NCBI GenBank assembly: GCA_963763085.1
Contig: CAVXNB010000001.1
Coordinates: 682,001-746,000, forward strand
Reading direction: 5' to 3'
From: CAVXNB01 sp963763085
GTDB lineage: Bacteria; Actinomycetota; Acidimicrobiia; Acidimicrobiales; Bog-793
Length of the DNA: 64,000 nucleotides
In this document: positions 9,668 to 18,056 of the stretch, in pieces
How positions within the stretch are numbered: the stretch's first letter is position 1
Layout of the letters: every line of letters starts with the position of its first letter
Notes under the pieces: model-generated
The model's database searches: none
What the model was told of the DNA's origin: nothing
The model's input: the letters and a program-made list of their open reading frames with translations, nothing else
Made by a program: the position numbers and the translations under genes

Positions 9668-9774
9668 CGATGGAGGCTATCTACCGCCATGCCGGCTAGC
9701 AACAAGATTCCGACTCCAGCGACGGTTGCGCCTGTCGCGATGCCTGGTCGCGATCTGTCCCGGATCGAGGTCCG

Positions 9775-11658
9775 GTGACGGCGCCGGAAGTGAGCGCCCT
9801 CGTCGAGCGGGCCGCCGAATGTGTGCGCGCCGAGGGCCGGCCGGGCGTCGCGGACGACCTTCTCCAGAAGAAGGACGCGCCGAGCAAGGGTCTTCCCTTC
9901 GTCATCGTGGCGGGAGAGGACAAGCGGGGCAAGAGCTCGCTCGTCAATGCGCTCCTCGGTCGCCCGGACCTGTCGCCGGTCGGCGTCGAGGTCGTCACCG
10001 GCGCCCCGATCTCCTTCTCCTACGCCGATCCGGAAGAGGCGGCGATCATGCACTACGGGGAGACGACGTCCGTCCCCGTCGAGTTCGAGACCGGCCGCTC
10101 CCTCGCCACTGTGCAGGGCAATCCTGGCAACGCTGAGAACATCCGAGCCGTGCAACTCGGCATCCCTTGCAAATTGCTCGAGAAGATCACGCTGGTCGAC
10201 ACGCCGGGCGTCGGCGGCCTTCAGTCCGGACACGCCGAGCTGACGCTGCAATCGCTTCAGAGTGCCGACGCGTTGCTCTTCGTCGTGGAGGCAGGCGCTC
10301 AGTTCCGCGGCCCGGAGCTCGAGTTCCTCCGGCGGGCTGCGGCCCGCATCGATACCGTCATCCTCGCGCTCACCAAGATCGACCTGAATCGTGGGTGGCG
10401 CTCCATCCTCCAGGACAATCTGGCGATTCTGCGTGAGAAGGCTCCCCGCTTCGCCAATTGCCCGGTCGTACCGGTCAGCAGCCTTCTCGCGATTCGGGCA
10501 CTGCAATGCAAGGATCCAGCAGATGCGCAGGCGATGCGCGAGGAATCGGGCTTCTCCAACCTGGAGACGACCCTTACCGACCATGTGATCGAGCGGGCGT
10601 CGGTGCTCGGCGACGTCAACCTGCTGCGGGAGGCCATGTGGCCCCTCGCGGTCGCGAACCGCGCCATCGGCGAGCAGTTGGCGGCGCTGTCCACCGGCGG
10701 CACATCACGCGCGGGGCTCGAAGCCGAGCAGCAGCGGCTGCGGGAGCTCGGAGAGAGCAAGGCGGCCTGGCCTCGCCACCTCGACACGGAGATCCGCAAG
10801 CTGACCCTGGAGCGATCCGAGGAGGTGTCCCTCGGCCTGGTCGAGATCCGCCGGCGCTACGACGAGCGTCTCAAAGACCCGTCCAAGCAGGACCGCCAAA
10901 GCCTTCCAGGAGAGCTGGTGGCTGATCTCACCGCCCTCGCCGGGAAACTGAACGAGGAAGCGGCCAATCGCCTCATCGGACTCGTCGAAGAGGTGCTAGA
11001 AGACATCGACTCGGCGAGCGACCTGCGCGAATCCATCCGCGCCGTGACCGAGGGCAACCTGGATGAGCAGCTCGGCTCGATCAATATCGGGTCCTACAGC
11101 CTCACCCACTATGACCGCCTGTCGATCCTGTCGAGCTTCAGCTCCGGCCGGTCACTCAGCACACTCATCACCGGGAGCGGACTCGGGCTGACCGCCGGCG
11201 CGCTCCTCGCGCCGCCGATCGGGATCGCCATCGGAATCGGGCTCGGGGGTTTCTACGCCTATCAGGCGTTCAGGGTAAAGGGTCGCTCCCTCTTCCAGAC
11301 GGAGTTCAAAGAGTGGATGACCGAGCAGTGCAACCAGACCCAGGTGACGGTGACGACCACGTTCCAGCGGGAGATCATCGATCTGCAGGAAGAGATGAGA
11401 GAAGTCGTCCGCGGCGCCCTCGTCGAGCGCGAACGTCAGATCGCCACGTCCCTCAAGGAGAGCAAGCAGCTTCTCGACGCCGAGGAAAGTAAACAGGCCG
11501 CCGGCAAGCAGGAACTGCAAGCGCGCTCCAACACGGTACGAGGCATCCAGAAAGAGATCTCCACCTTGCTTGGATCACTCTCCGCGACGGCCAGCGCGCC
11601 GGCGCCGGCGGCCCAGCCGGGGTCGCCGGCCGAATCGGTCGCGCCCCAGCAGTCCTAG
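9775..11658 (+). CDS. Dynamin-like GTPase
   Basis: 627 residues from a GTG with GAGG about 6 nt upstream. The G domain is clear: P-loop GEDKRGKS (47-54), DTPG (142-145) and TKID (200-203). Helical regions follow. Residues 461-495 are a Gly/Ala-rich hydrophobic segment (AGALLAPPIGIAIGIG) like the membrane-inserting paddle of bacterial dynamin-like proteins. After that come a coiled-coil-like stretch and an Ala/Pro tail. Expected role is membrane remodelling or surveillance. Only one dynamin is visible, whereas bacterial dynamins often come in pairs. Its stop overlaps the stop of the convergent repeat protein by 4 nt. Confidence 0.85.
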   Translation: MTAPEVSALVERAAECVRAEGRPGVADDLLQKKDAPSKGLPFVIVAGEDKRGKSSLVNALLGRPDLSPVGVEVVTGAPISFSYADPEEAAIMHYGETTSVPVEFETGRSLATVQGNPGNAENIRAVQLGIPCKLLEKITLVDTPGVGGLQSGHAELTLQSLQSADALLFVVEAGAQFRGPELEFLRRAAARIDTVILALTKIDLNRGWRSILQDNLAILREKAPRFANCPVVPVSSLLAIRALQCKDPADAQAMREESGFSNLETTLTDHVIERASVLGDVNLLREAMWPLAVANRAIGEQLAALSTGGTSRAGLEAEQQRLRELGESKAAWPRHLDTEIRKLTLERSEEVSLGLVEIRRRYDERLKDPSKQDRQSLPGELVADLTALAGKLNEEAANRLIGLVEEVLEDIDSASDLRESIRAVTEGNLDEQLGSINIGSYSLTHYDRLSILSSFSSGRSLSTLITGSGLGLTAGALLAPPIGIAIGIGLGGFYAYQAFRVKGRSLFQTEFKEWMTEQCNQTQVTVTTTFQREIIDLQEEMREVVRGALVERERQIATSLKESKQLLDAEESKQAAGKQELQARSNTVRGIQKEISTLLGSLSATASAPAPAAQPGSPAESVAPQQS

Positions 11659-12259
11659 CCGGGTTCGCCGTAGTGCGGATCGGTCGGGCTCGTCTTGGGA
11701 TCGGACCAGGGTCCGGTAGTTGGGCCTGTAGTGGGGCCCGTCGTTGGTCCGTGGGTCGGGCCTGTACGTGGGGCCGGTCGTTGGTCCGTGGGTTGGGCCT
11801 GTCGTGGGTCCGCTGGTGGGTCCGTGGGTCGGGCCGGTGGTCGGGGCTGTCGTTGGTCCGTGGGTGGGCCCGGTAGTCGGGCCACTGGTTGGTCCGTGGG
11901 TCGGCCCTGACGTGGGACCGGTCGGTGGGTCCGTGGGTCGGGCCTGACGTGGGACCGGTCGTGGGTCCGTGAGTCGGGCCTGACGTGGGACCGGTCGTGG
12001 GTCCGTGAGTCGGGCCCGTCGTGGGGCCGGTCGTCGGTCCCAATGTGGGTCCGCTGGTCGGGCCTGATGTCGGGTATGGCGTCGGGCCGGTGGTGGGGTA
12101 AGAGGTTGGGCCCGATGTGGGGTAACTGGTCGGACCTGAGCTCGGGTAGGAGGTTGGCCCCGAGCTCGGAGCTTCCGACGGCATTGGAGATGCTGCCGGT
12201 TCCGGTTCCGGAGACGGAGCTGGAAGCGGAATAGGAGACGCCGGCGGCATGCTGCTCAT
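11655..12259 (-). CDS. Mucin-like Thr/Gly/Pro repeat protein (two one-base insertions)
   Basis: The ATG at 12259 follows GAGGGGG. The protein starts MSSMPPASPIPLPAPSPEPE with no signal peptide. From about residue 33 it is built of tetrapeptides xGPT (x = S, T, H, L) and related SYPT units. Two extra bases break the frame, near 11923 and near 11765. Both show directly when the broken unit is compared with its sister units. Correcting both gives exactly 200 residues ending in a non-repeat tail (DPKTSPTDPHYGEPG). It is extremely rich in Thr, Pro and Gly and lacks Cys. Function unknown; the composition suits an O-glycosylated linker or surface protein. Confidence 0.7.
11690..12165 (-). repeat. 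12-bp tandem repeat tract encoding xGPT units
   Basis: The DNA is a chain of near-identical 12-bp units (on the + strand variants of GGTCCGTGGGTC and GGGCCGGTCGTG). They are arranged partly as 36-48 bp higher-order units, for example the block GGGCCTGACGTGGGACCGGT repeated about 11940-12000. Such tracts expand and contract by slippage. Copy number here may not be reliable because the tract also carries two one-base insertions. Confidence 0.85.
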
Positions 12260-12478
12260 GTCGACCCCCTCGTCAGTTGCGTCGCGGGAATGTTCACCAA
12301 CTTGTGTCAGTCGGCTCCGTCAAGATAGCTGTCCTGGCCGCGTCGATCGAAAGGATCTCGAACGGTCTGCGCAGGAGCGTCCCGCGTAAGATCTCCGTGG
12401 TCCGTACCTCGAGGGTCGAGTAACCGTGATCGAGCCCAACCCAACTTCGACCAACAATCCCAGAAACCGCCCCACGCG

Positions 12479-13447
12479 ATGACCACATCCGACCCACCCG
12501 AGCGCGTCCCGCAGCCACGTCGCGATCCCTCGTGGCACCGACCCGTCTTCGTGCTCGCACCCGCTCGGTCCAACTCGTCCGTGGTCTCTGCGATGATCGG
12601 GATGCATCCGGAGCTCTACGGGTTCCCGGAGCTTGCTTTGTTTCGAAGCGAGAAGGTCGCACAGCTTCTCACCAACCCGGCGGACTTTCGTGGGTTGCCT
12701 CCCCGAGCGCGCAACGCCGGGCTCGTGCGGGCACTGGCCGAACTTCACGAAGGAGACCAGGAAGAGGAATCCGTCAGACGGTCGACCGCTTGGCTCCGGG
12801 ATCGGAGGGATTGGCAGACGACTGCCGTTTTCGATCACCTCCTCGACCTGGTCGCCCCGTTGGTGGGAGTGGAGAAGTCCCCGGAGGACTCCAATCGCGA
12901 GGACTATCTCGAGCGCGTCGACCGCGGCTACCCCCGGGCTCGCTACCTGCACGTGACGAGACATCCCGTCCCCACCGTTGAATCTATGTACGCCGCTTGG
13001 TCGTCCGCGGGATTCTGGGACGTGCCGGACGAGCTGTTTCGTCTCCACCTGCTCGGCACGTGGCTCTTCCACCACGCACGCCTGAAGCGGTTCACCGAGA
13101 GCCTGCCTCCGGACCGCTGGATGAGGGTCCGCTCCGAAGACGTCCTCAACCGCCCGCGGGAGGTGTTGCCACAGATCTGCCAATGGCTGGGGATCGACAG
13201 CGGCCCAGCGGCGGTCGAGGCCATGTTGCACCCCGAGAAGTCCGTATACGCCCGGCTCGGACCGAGCAATGCGCGTGGCGGCAACGACCCTGGTTTCTTG
13301 AAATCACCCGAGCCACACGAAACGAGACTTCCCGACACCATCGACCTTCCAGCCGACTGGGTCGTGGACCCATGGATTCACGTGGCTGTTGTCGAATTTG
13401 CAGCCATGATCGGCTATGGTCGGCAGGCAGTCGCCAGAGGTGACTAA
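12479..13447 (+). CDS. Sulfotransferase family protein
   Basis: 322 residues. PAPS-binding loop VLAPARSNSSVVSAMIG near residue 25, then GMHPELYGFPE, and the second PAPS site YLHVTRHPVPTVESMY. VRSEDVLNRPREVLPQICQW is the usual C-terminal element. Cytosolic; the acceptor is unknown. It is divergent from the repeat-protein gene across 219 bp in which no clear promoter is visible, and its stop overlaps that of the convergent oxygenase gene. With the sulfotransferase fusion it makes two sulfotransferases within 7 kb. Confidence 0.83.
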   Translation: MTTSDPPERVPQPRRDPSWHRPVFVLAPARSNSSVVSAMIGMHPELYGFPELALFRSEKVAQLLTNPADFRGLPPRARNAGLVRALAELHEGDQEEESVRRSTAWLRDRRDWQTTAVFDHLLDLVAPLVGVEKSPEDSNREDYLERVDRGYPRARYLHVTRHPVPTVESMYAAWSSAGFWDVPDELFRLHLLGTWLFHHARLKRFTESLPPDRWMRVRSEDVLNRPREVLPQICQWLGIDSGPAAVEAMLHPEKSVYARLGPSNARGGNDPGFLKSPEPHETRLPDTIDLPADWVVDPWIHVAVVEFAAMIGYGRQAVARGD

Positions 13448-14049
13448 CGAAAGGACGGACCGAGAACCCAGGCGACCACCGCCAATCGACACCCCGTGGT
13501 CACGGGAGTCACCCGATGCATGATGAAACTCGGGAACACCGTGACGGTCCCCGGAGCCTGATATGCCTCGACCGGGTACGATCCGTTGGTCAACTGCAAG
13601 GAGCCGCCGACGAAGCTCTTCTCGTCCGAAAGGTGAGCGACCACCGAGATCTTGCGGAAGCCCAACCGACCCCCGCCCCAATCCATGTGCCAGTCGTAGT
13701 GCTCGGAACTCTCTCCGGAATATCGGGTCGCTTGAAGAGCGTGAGCCATACCTTCGATGTCGAAATTCCAGTGGCGTTCCTTATTCGCGACGAATGCGAG
13801 CGTGAAGAGGTGCGAATATATGCCGGGGTCGACCTCATTGGCCATGATCCACTGGACCTGCCCGCTCCGGATTGACCGGTCGAAGTTGTTGCCCTTGACG
13901 TAACCGATTCCGCCCTGGGTCATCCGCTCTTCCTTCATGGCGGAACGTAGTTCCTCAACCTGGCCTGTCGTCAGGCCGCCGTGTCCGGGCGGGAAGGATG
14001 CGGCAATCGGGCGCGTAGCCGGTGGCTGCGCAGGCACGGACTCGCTCAC
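13444..14049 (-). CDS. 2OG-Fe(II) oxygenase, prolyl-4-hydroxylase-like
   Basis: 201 residues from a GTG with AAGGAG 6-7 nt upstream. The double-stranded beta-helix signature is present: the iron ligands HxD in YDWHMDWGGG, a distal His in SFIMHRVTPV and the 2-oxoglutarate arginine in TTGCRLAVVAW. The order matches P4Hc/PKHD-type hydroxylases. The substrate could be a protein side chain, a free amino acid or a small molecule. The Pro-rich repeat protein 1.2 kb away is a candidate. A small ORF lies 9 nt upstream. Confidence 0.85.
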   Translation of the reverse strand: MSESVPAQPPATRPIAASFPPGHGGLTTGQVEELRSAMKEERMTQGGIGYVKGNNFDRSIRSGQVQWIMANEVDPGIYSHLFTLAFVANKERHWNFDIEGMAHALQATRYSGESSEHYDWHMDWGGGRLGFRKISVVAHLSDEKSFVGGSLQLTNGSYPVEAYQAPGTVTVFPSFIMHRVTPVTTGCRLAVVAWVLGPSFR

Positions 14050-14058
14050 AACGCTCCT

Positions 14059-14274
14059 TCAGTCCAGAAACCCGACAGACTCTTTGGACTCCGGCTCGGA
14101 GGGCTCTCCTGAAGGCTGGCTGGCCCGGGTCGCTCCAGGATCGCGCCTCGCCTGCCTGAGCATGCCGCCTCCCGATCGGAGGTGCTCAAGCGCGGCCGCC
14201 TCGACCGATGGATCGATCGGCACGATCAGGGGACTGGGTCTCGCAAGTTCTTCGGCCACGGTCCCTTCTGACAT
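14059..14274 (-). CDS. Small hypothetical protein upstream of the oxygenase
   Basis: 71 residues from the ATG at 14274 (MSEGTVAEELARPSPLIVPI and onward, ending SKESVGFLD). It has protein-like composition, with an acidic Ser/Pro/Glu tail, and ends 9 nt before the oxygenase GTG, so the two could be co-transcribed. No strong ribosome site is seen and no family is recognised. It is the only plausible content of the 320-bp gap between the oxygenase and the pyruvyltransferase. Confidence 0.4.
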   Translation of the reverse strand: MSEGTVAEELARPSPLIVPIDPSVEAAALEHLRSGGGMLRQARRDPGATRASQPSGEPSEPESKESVGFLD

Positions 14275-14369
14275 TCTCTGGCGACGGTGGAGCTCGTCTG
14301 CGAGCCTACCTGGCGCCGGTGTCCGGTGACAGAAACGGTAGCTTTGCGAAACCGAGAGGGGACACCAAC

Positions 14370-15617
14370 ATGAGCCTTGCCGGTTCGCTCGCAAAGTCCT
14401 GGCCTTCCGGGCACCCAAAGATCCTGATCACAGATGCGTGGTTGGCTAATGCCGGCGACGCCGCCCTCGCGATCGCCACCGAAACCTTGGTGCGCCAATG
14501 CGCCCCCGAGGCCGCCATCCTCCATGCCGCCTATCACGGGGCCGAGCTCGGACCCCGTCTTCCAGAACTCCGCTTCACGGCCCCACTCGACCAATTGATT
14601 GGGTCGGTGTGGGCGGCGCCGGCCGAGGGATGGGAAGAAGTCGGGCCGACACTCGTCGCGGGCGCGGACGCCGTCATCAGTCAAGGCGGGGGGTTTCTCA
14701 TCGAGGCCTACCAGCCGTGGAGCCGAATCGCGTCGCTCGCAGCCGTCACCCGGCAGGGCGTGCCTCTCGCTCTCCTCGGCCAAACGATCGATTCGTTCGT
14801 GCGGCCGCCCGACGGCGACCTTCATCAGGTTATGCGGGACGCCGCATTGGTCGTCGTGCGCGACGGGCCATCGGTAGCCCATGCGACCGATCTCGGGGCG
14901 TGCGACGTGGTTCTGGGAACCGACCTGTCGCTGGGGTTGTTTCCGGATCCTCCTACCCAGCACGAACGCCGGGGCATTGCGGTCGTACTCAGCGACCATC
15001 ATCCGGAGCGGGATCGGCGGGCACGCCTGGCCACGGTGGCTCATCGTGTCGCCGAGGCGACGCTGGCCGCGTCACCAGGCGAGAGCCTGACCTTCTGGTC
15101 TACCGTACAAGGCCATCCTGAACTTGCGAGCGAGGACGATGCCATCCTGGCCGCAGCTGTGTTTGCTAGCCTCAGCCCCGCGCAGCGGGCGCGCGTCGAA
15201 CTGGTAAAAGGTTACGTTTCGCCGGACAAGGCCATCGTGCTCGTCAGGCAATCGCGTGCGTTGGTGTCCATGAGGATGCACCCAGCCTTGTTTGCTGCCG
15301 CCCTCGATACGCCGTTCACGCTTGTGCTCGGCGGGCAGAAGGTCGAGGTCCTTGCGGGCTCGCACCTGCGCGATCGGATCGTCGATCCATCAGCCGCTAC
15401 CGCGGTACTGGCCGGGGCGGTGGCGCGCTCGGTCGGGTCGGGTGGCGGGAGCGGACAGTGGATGGCGCTCGACCCGCTCCGCATTCGGTTGGACGAGGTC
15501 AGGTCACGACTGGCCGATTTTCTTGCCGGATTGCCGGGTACGGCTCGGGGCGAGGCGCGGCCTGATCAGGGCGGCTCCGAGTCGATTGGGTCGCGAGCGA
15601 TTGGTGAGCTGTCCTGA
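14370..15617 (+). CDS. Polysaccharide pyruvyltransferase family protein
   Basis: 415 residues from the ATG at 14370, behind AGAGGGG at 8 nt. N-terminus KILITDAWLANAGDAALAIA is the CsaB/WcaK opening (NxGDxAL). ISQGGGFLIEAY, LLGQTIDSF, and the late SMRMHPALFAAALDTPF (RxHxxxxA, sugar-nucleotide-binding region) match the family. Such enzymes add pyruvate ketals to cell-wall glycans, or are related glycosyltransferase-fold proteins. Its place beside sulfotransferases and a glycosyltransferase supports surface-glycan decoration. Confidence 0.8.
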   Translation: MSLAGSLAKSWPSGHPKILITDAWLANAGDAALAIATETLVRQCAPEAAILHAAYHGAELGPRLPELRFTAPLDQLIGSVWAAPAEGWEEVGPTLVAGADAVISQGGGFLIEAYQPWSRIASLAAVTRQGVPLALLGQTIDSFVRPPDGDLHQVMRDAALVVVRDGPSVAHATDLGACDVVLGTDLSLGLFPDPPTQHERRGIAVVLSDHHPERDRRARLATVAHRVAEATLAASPGESLTFWSTVQGHPELASEDDAILAAAVFASLSPAQRARVELVKGYVSPDKAIVLVRQSRALVSMRMHPALFAAALDTPFTLVLGGQKVEVLAGSHLRDRIVDPSAATAVLAGAVARSVGSGGGSGQWMALDPLRIRLDEVRSRLADFLAGLPGTARGEARPDQGGSESIGSRAIGELS

Positions 15618-16149
15618 GGGCCCGGCACATACTGAAGAAGTCCATCAGATACCGACAAGCTCGATTGGGATCTGTTGAGCTTGGGACGTGCTCCGGTTAT
15701 GACTCCCCCTTGAACGGGTGACCTGACGGACATGGAACCTCATTGGTGTGAGCACTTTGATCCTCGTAGCAGTGGGTCGACGACCGTGGAGGACACTCCC
15801 CCTCTGGATCACCGGGCTCGTGGTGCTGGCGTCCGCAGCGAACGGGCGCTGGCTCGGTGGCGGGGCATGGGCATGGCCGGCGGTGGCGCCGGCGTGGCAT
15901 GGCGTGGCATGGCCGGCGTCGAGCGGGCCGGCGGAGCATGGCGTCGGCTGGCCGGCGTCGAGCGGGCCGGCGGAGCATGGCCGGCGTGGCCGGCGTCGAG
16001 CGGGCCGGCGGGGCATGGCCGGCGTCGGTGGTGCCGAGCATCAGTTGCTATTTCAATGTGCGTCATGATATTCTGATCTCGGCCAGTTCGTCTGTCTGCT
16101 CGTGGCGTGCATCGCCGCCGTTCCCTTCAACCACGGGAAAGGAGCCGCC
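15618..16149. other. 532-bp gene-free region with GC-rich repeats
   Basis: No convincing gene is seen. A short open frame on the + strand (15748-16068) mostly translates the repeats and has no family match or good ribosome site. The right part holds the 31-bp imperfect repeats listed separately. The last 15 nt carry the AAAGGAG site of the next gene. Confidence 0.6.
15911..16018. repeat. Three copies of a 31-bp GC-rich repeat
   Basis: Units at 15911-15941, 15950-15980 and 15988-16018, beginning GGCCGGCGTCGAGCGGGCCG. The first two are identical and the third differs by one base. Spacing is 39 and 38 bp. Degenerate related sequence precedes them from about 15865. There are no unique spacers of CRISPR length; it looks like a minisatellite. 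Confidence 0.85.
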
Positions 16150-16590
16150 ATGCGCCCACCGGGAGATGACCGCGCAGTCAGCATTCTGCGCCAGCATGTT
16201 CCAGAGTTCGAGAACCACTACCTCGATCTGATCGACATCTACGACGAGGACCTGACACCGCAGGTCGTCTTCAACGAGCTCGCGGACTTTGTTATCGAGA
16301 TGGTCCAGCTAGGTGATCGGGACGAGACCGTCGGGCGATGCTTTTCCGCCCTCGAGCTCATAGCCCTTGATCCCAGCCTGGACGGCACGGAGCTCATTGC
16401 CTATTGCTTCCTGGACCAGTTGCCGCCGTTCGTACTCGATAGGGTCCGCGGTTACCTGGAACCGGTCACCGAGACGATCTTTGATGAGGCTGACCAGGAC
16501 TATCTCTATGACGACGACGGTGAGACCGCGCTATTGCTGTCCGACCGGCGAACGCCCGGTCGCAGGAGCGTGCCGGCCGAGGGCGACTGA
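16150..16590 (+). CDS. Acidic hypothetical protein
   Basis: 146 residues from the ATG at 16150, with AAAGGAG 6 nt upstream. Strongly acidic and probably all-helical: HVPEFENHYLDLIDIYDEDL, then VVFNELADFVIEMVQLGDRD and a DEADQDYLYDDDGE tail. It resembles small stand-alone proteins of the DUF7674 type, some of which are immunity-like, but that resemblance is from memory and weak. It precedes the HNH nuclease on the same strand. Confidence 0.7.
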   Translation: MRPPGDDRAVSILRQHVPEFENHYLDLIDIYDEDLTPQVVFNELADFVIEMVQLGDRDETVGRCFSALELIALDPSLDGTELIAYCFLDQLPPFVLDRVRGYLEPVTETIFDEADQDYLYDDDGETALLLSDRRTPGRRSVPAEGD

Positions 16591-16700
16591 TTGCTTTGCT
16601 CGCCCCGGGCCGGGCCGGTTGGGCCGCCGGGTTGGCCGGCGGGCCCCCTGGGCCGGACCTCCCCTCCGCGCCGTTACACCCCCCTGGTACGTTGCTGGAT

Positions 16701-16716
16701 ACGAACATACATTCTG
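16701..16716 (+). promoter_or_regulatory. LexA/SOS-box-like dyad upstream of the HNH gene
   Basis: ACGAACATACATTCTG has the actinobacterial SOS form CGAAC-N4-GTTCG with two changes in the right half. It is 10 bp upstream of the GGAGGAGG ribosome site of the DUF222-HNH gene. Mycobacterial 13E12-type genes of this family are known to carry LexA boxes, which makes the match more credible. Confidence 0.45.
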
Positions 16717-16742
16717 TCGATTGACCGGAGGAGGTGGGGTGC

Positions 16743-18056
16743 ATGTGCCAGACGAGGCAGGAGATCGAAGAGGCGCTCGGCCGGCTCGTGCACGAGCTCG
16801 ATCCCGAGGCGCTGCACGGCAGCGACGCAAAGGTCCTCGTCGGGTTCTTCTCACGCCTCGAGCACCTGGCGGCGGCCGGAAAGGCGCTGTGCGCGAGGAG
16901 GGTTTCTCAGACCGGCGCCTTCGAGACCGACGGCCACCGCCACGCCGGCGAGTGGCTGGCGCAGCAGACCGGGGACTCGATCGGCTCGGCGCTGTCGGTG
17001 CTGGAGGCCGCCTCCCAGGTGCAGGCCCTGCCCGAGGTGGAGGAGGCCTTCCGCTCAGGCGAGCTGTCCCCCGCCCAGGTGAAAGAGGTGGCCGGTGCGG
17101 CCGTGGTCGACCCCGGTGCCGCCGCGGAGCTGCTCGAGGCCGCCCGCAGCGAGAACCTCGAGGCACTGAAGCGCCGGGCGGCACGGGTGAAGGCAGCCCG
17201 GGCCTCGGAAGAGGACGAGGCCGCCCGCGCCCGCCGCCTGCACGCGACGAGACGGCTGCGGAGCTTCACCGGCGACGACGGGGCCTTCCATCTCGAGGCA
17301 CGCCTCACCCCCGAGGCCGGGGGCCTCCTGCTGTCCCGGCTCCGGGCCGAGGCGGACGCCATCTTCGCCTCGGCGCGCCGGGCCGGGGTCCGCGAGTCCT
17401 CACAGGCCTATCTCGCCGACGCCCTCGTGGCGCTCGTCACCCGCACCACGGTGACCGAGGCCGACCGACCGAAGTTCCTGGCCCATCTCCGCGTCGACCT
17501 GGCGGCGCTGCGCCGTGGCAACACCGGCCCGGGCGAGCTGTGCGAGGTCGCCGGCGTCGGCCCGGTCTCGGTCGCGACCGCACGCGAGCTGCTCGGCGAC
17601 TCGCTCGCCAAGCTGCTCGTCACGAGCGGCACCGACGTGCACACGATCTGCAACCTCGGCCGGTCAGTTCCCGCCAAGGTGAACTCGGCGCTCATCGAGC
17701 GCGACGAGCGCTGTGTGGTGCCAGGCTGCGGGGCGACCTACAACCTCGAGAGGGACCACCGCGTCATCCCCTTTGTCGCCGGCGGCCCGACCGAGCTCGA
17801 CAACCTCGCCAGGATCTGCCACCACCACCACTTCTTGAAGACCCACGAGGGCTACGCCCTGGAAGGCGGGCCCGGGGCCTGGGTGTGGGTGCACCCCGAC
17901 GGGAGACGTGACGGGCCCGGTCCCCTACGGCCACCGCCGCCCAAGCCACCGCCCGCCGGCCACCGTCCGCACGCCGGCGGCGAGGAGACCGAGCACGACC
18001 CGCCGGCGTCCGCCGAGCCCGCTTCCGCCGAACAGACCCTGTTCGCCACAGGTTGA
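16743..18056 (+). CDS. DUF222 / HNH endonuclease (13E12-repeat family)
   Basis: 437 residues. The ATG at 16743 is chosen because the GGAGGAGG ribosome site at 16727-16734 overlaps the alternative upstream GTG. Residues 1-300 are the helical DUF222 region (ALGRLVHELDPEALHGSD onward). The nuclease part follows: CVVPGCGATYNLERDHRVIP with its zinc-type Cys pair and HNH His, then GGPTELDNLARICHHHHFLK. The tail is Pro/Ala-rich. This family is multicopy in many actinobacteria and partly DNA-damage inducible; its biological role is not established. Confidence 0.9.
   Translation: MCQTRQEIEEALGRLVHELDPEALHGSDAKVLVGFFSRLEHLAAAGKALCARRVSQTGAFETDGHRHAGEWLAQQTGDSIGSALSVLEAASQVQALPEVEEAFRSGELSPAQVKEVAGAAVVDPGAAAELLEAARSENLEALKRRAARVKAARASEEDEAARARRLHATRRLRSFTGDDGAFHLEARLTPEAGGLLLSRLRAEADAIFASARRAGVRESSQAYLADALVALVTRTTVTEADRPKFLAHLRVDLAALRRGNTGPGELCEVAGVGPVSVATARELLGDSLAKLLVTSGTDVHTICNLGRSVPAKVNSALIERDERCVVPGCGATYNLERDHRVIPFVAGGPTELDNLARICHHHHFLKTHEGYALEGGPGAWVWVHPDGRRDGPGPLRPPPPKPPPAGHRPHAGGEETEHDPPASAEPASAEQTLFATG

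Noticed and set aside
11695..11947. Val/Gly/Pro repeat frames on the + strand of the repeat tract
   Set aside because: They are the complement of the xGPT repeats, have no non-repeat ends, and lack a ribosome site.
15911..16018. Possible CRISPR array
   Set aside because: Only three 31-bp units with 7-8 bp gaps that are not unique spacers, and no cas genes.
15748..16068. Small membrane-protein-like frame
   Set aside because: A short hydrophobic start is followed only by translated minisatellite; no ribosome site or family.
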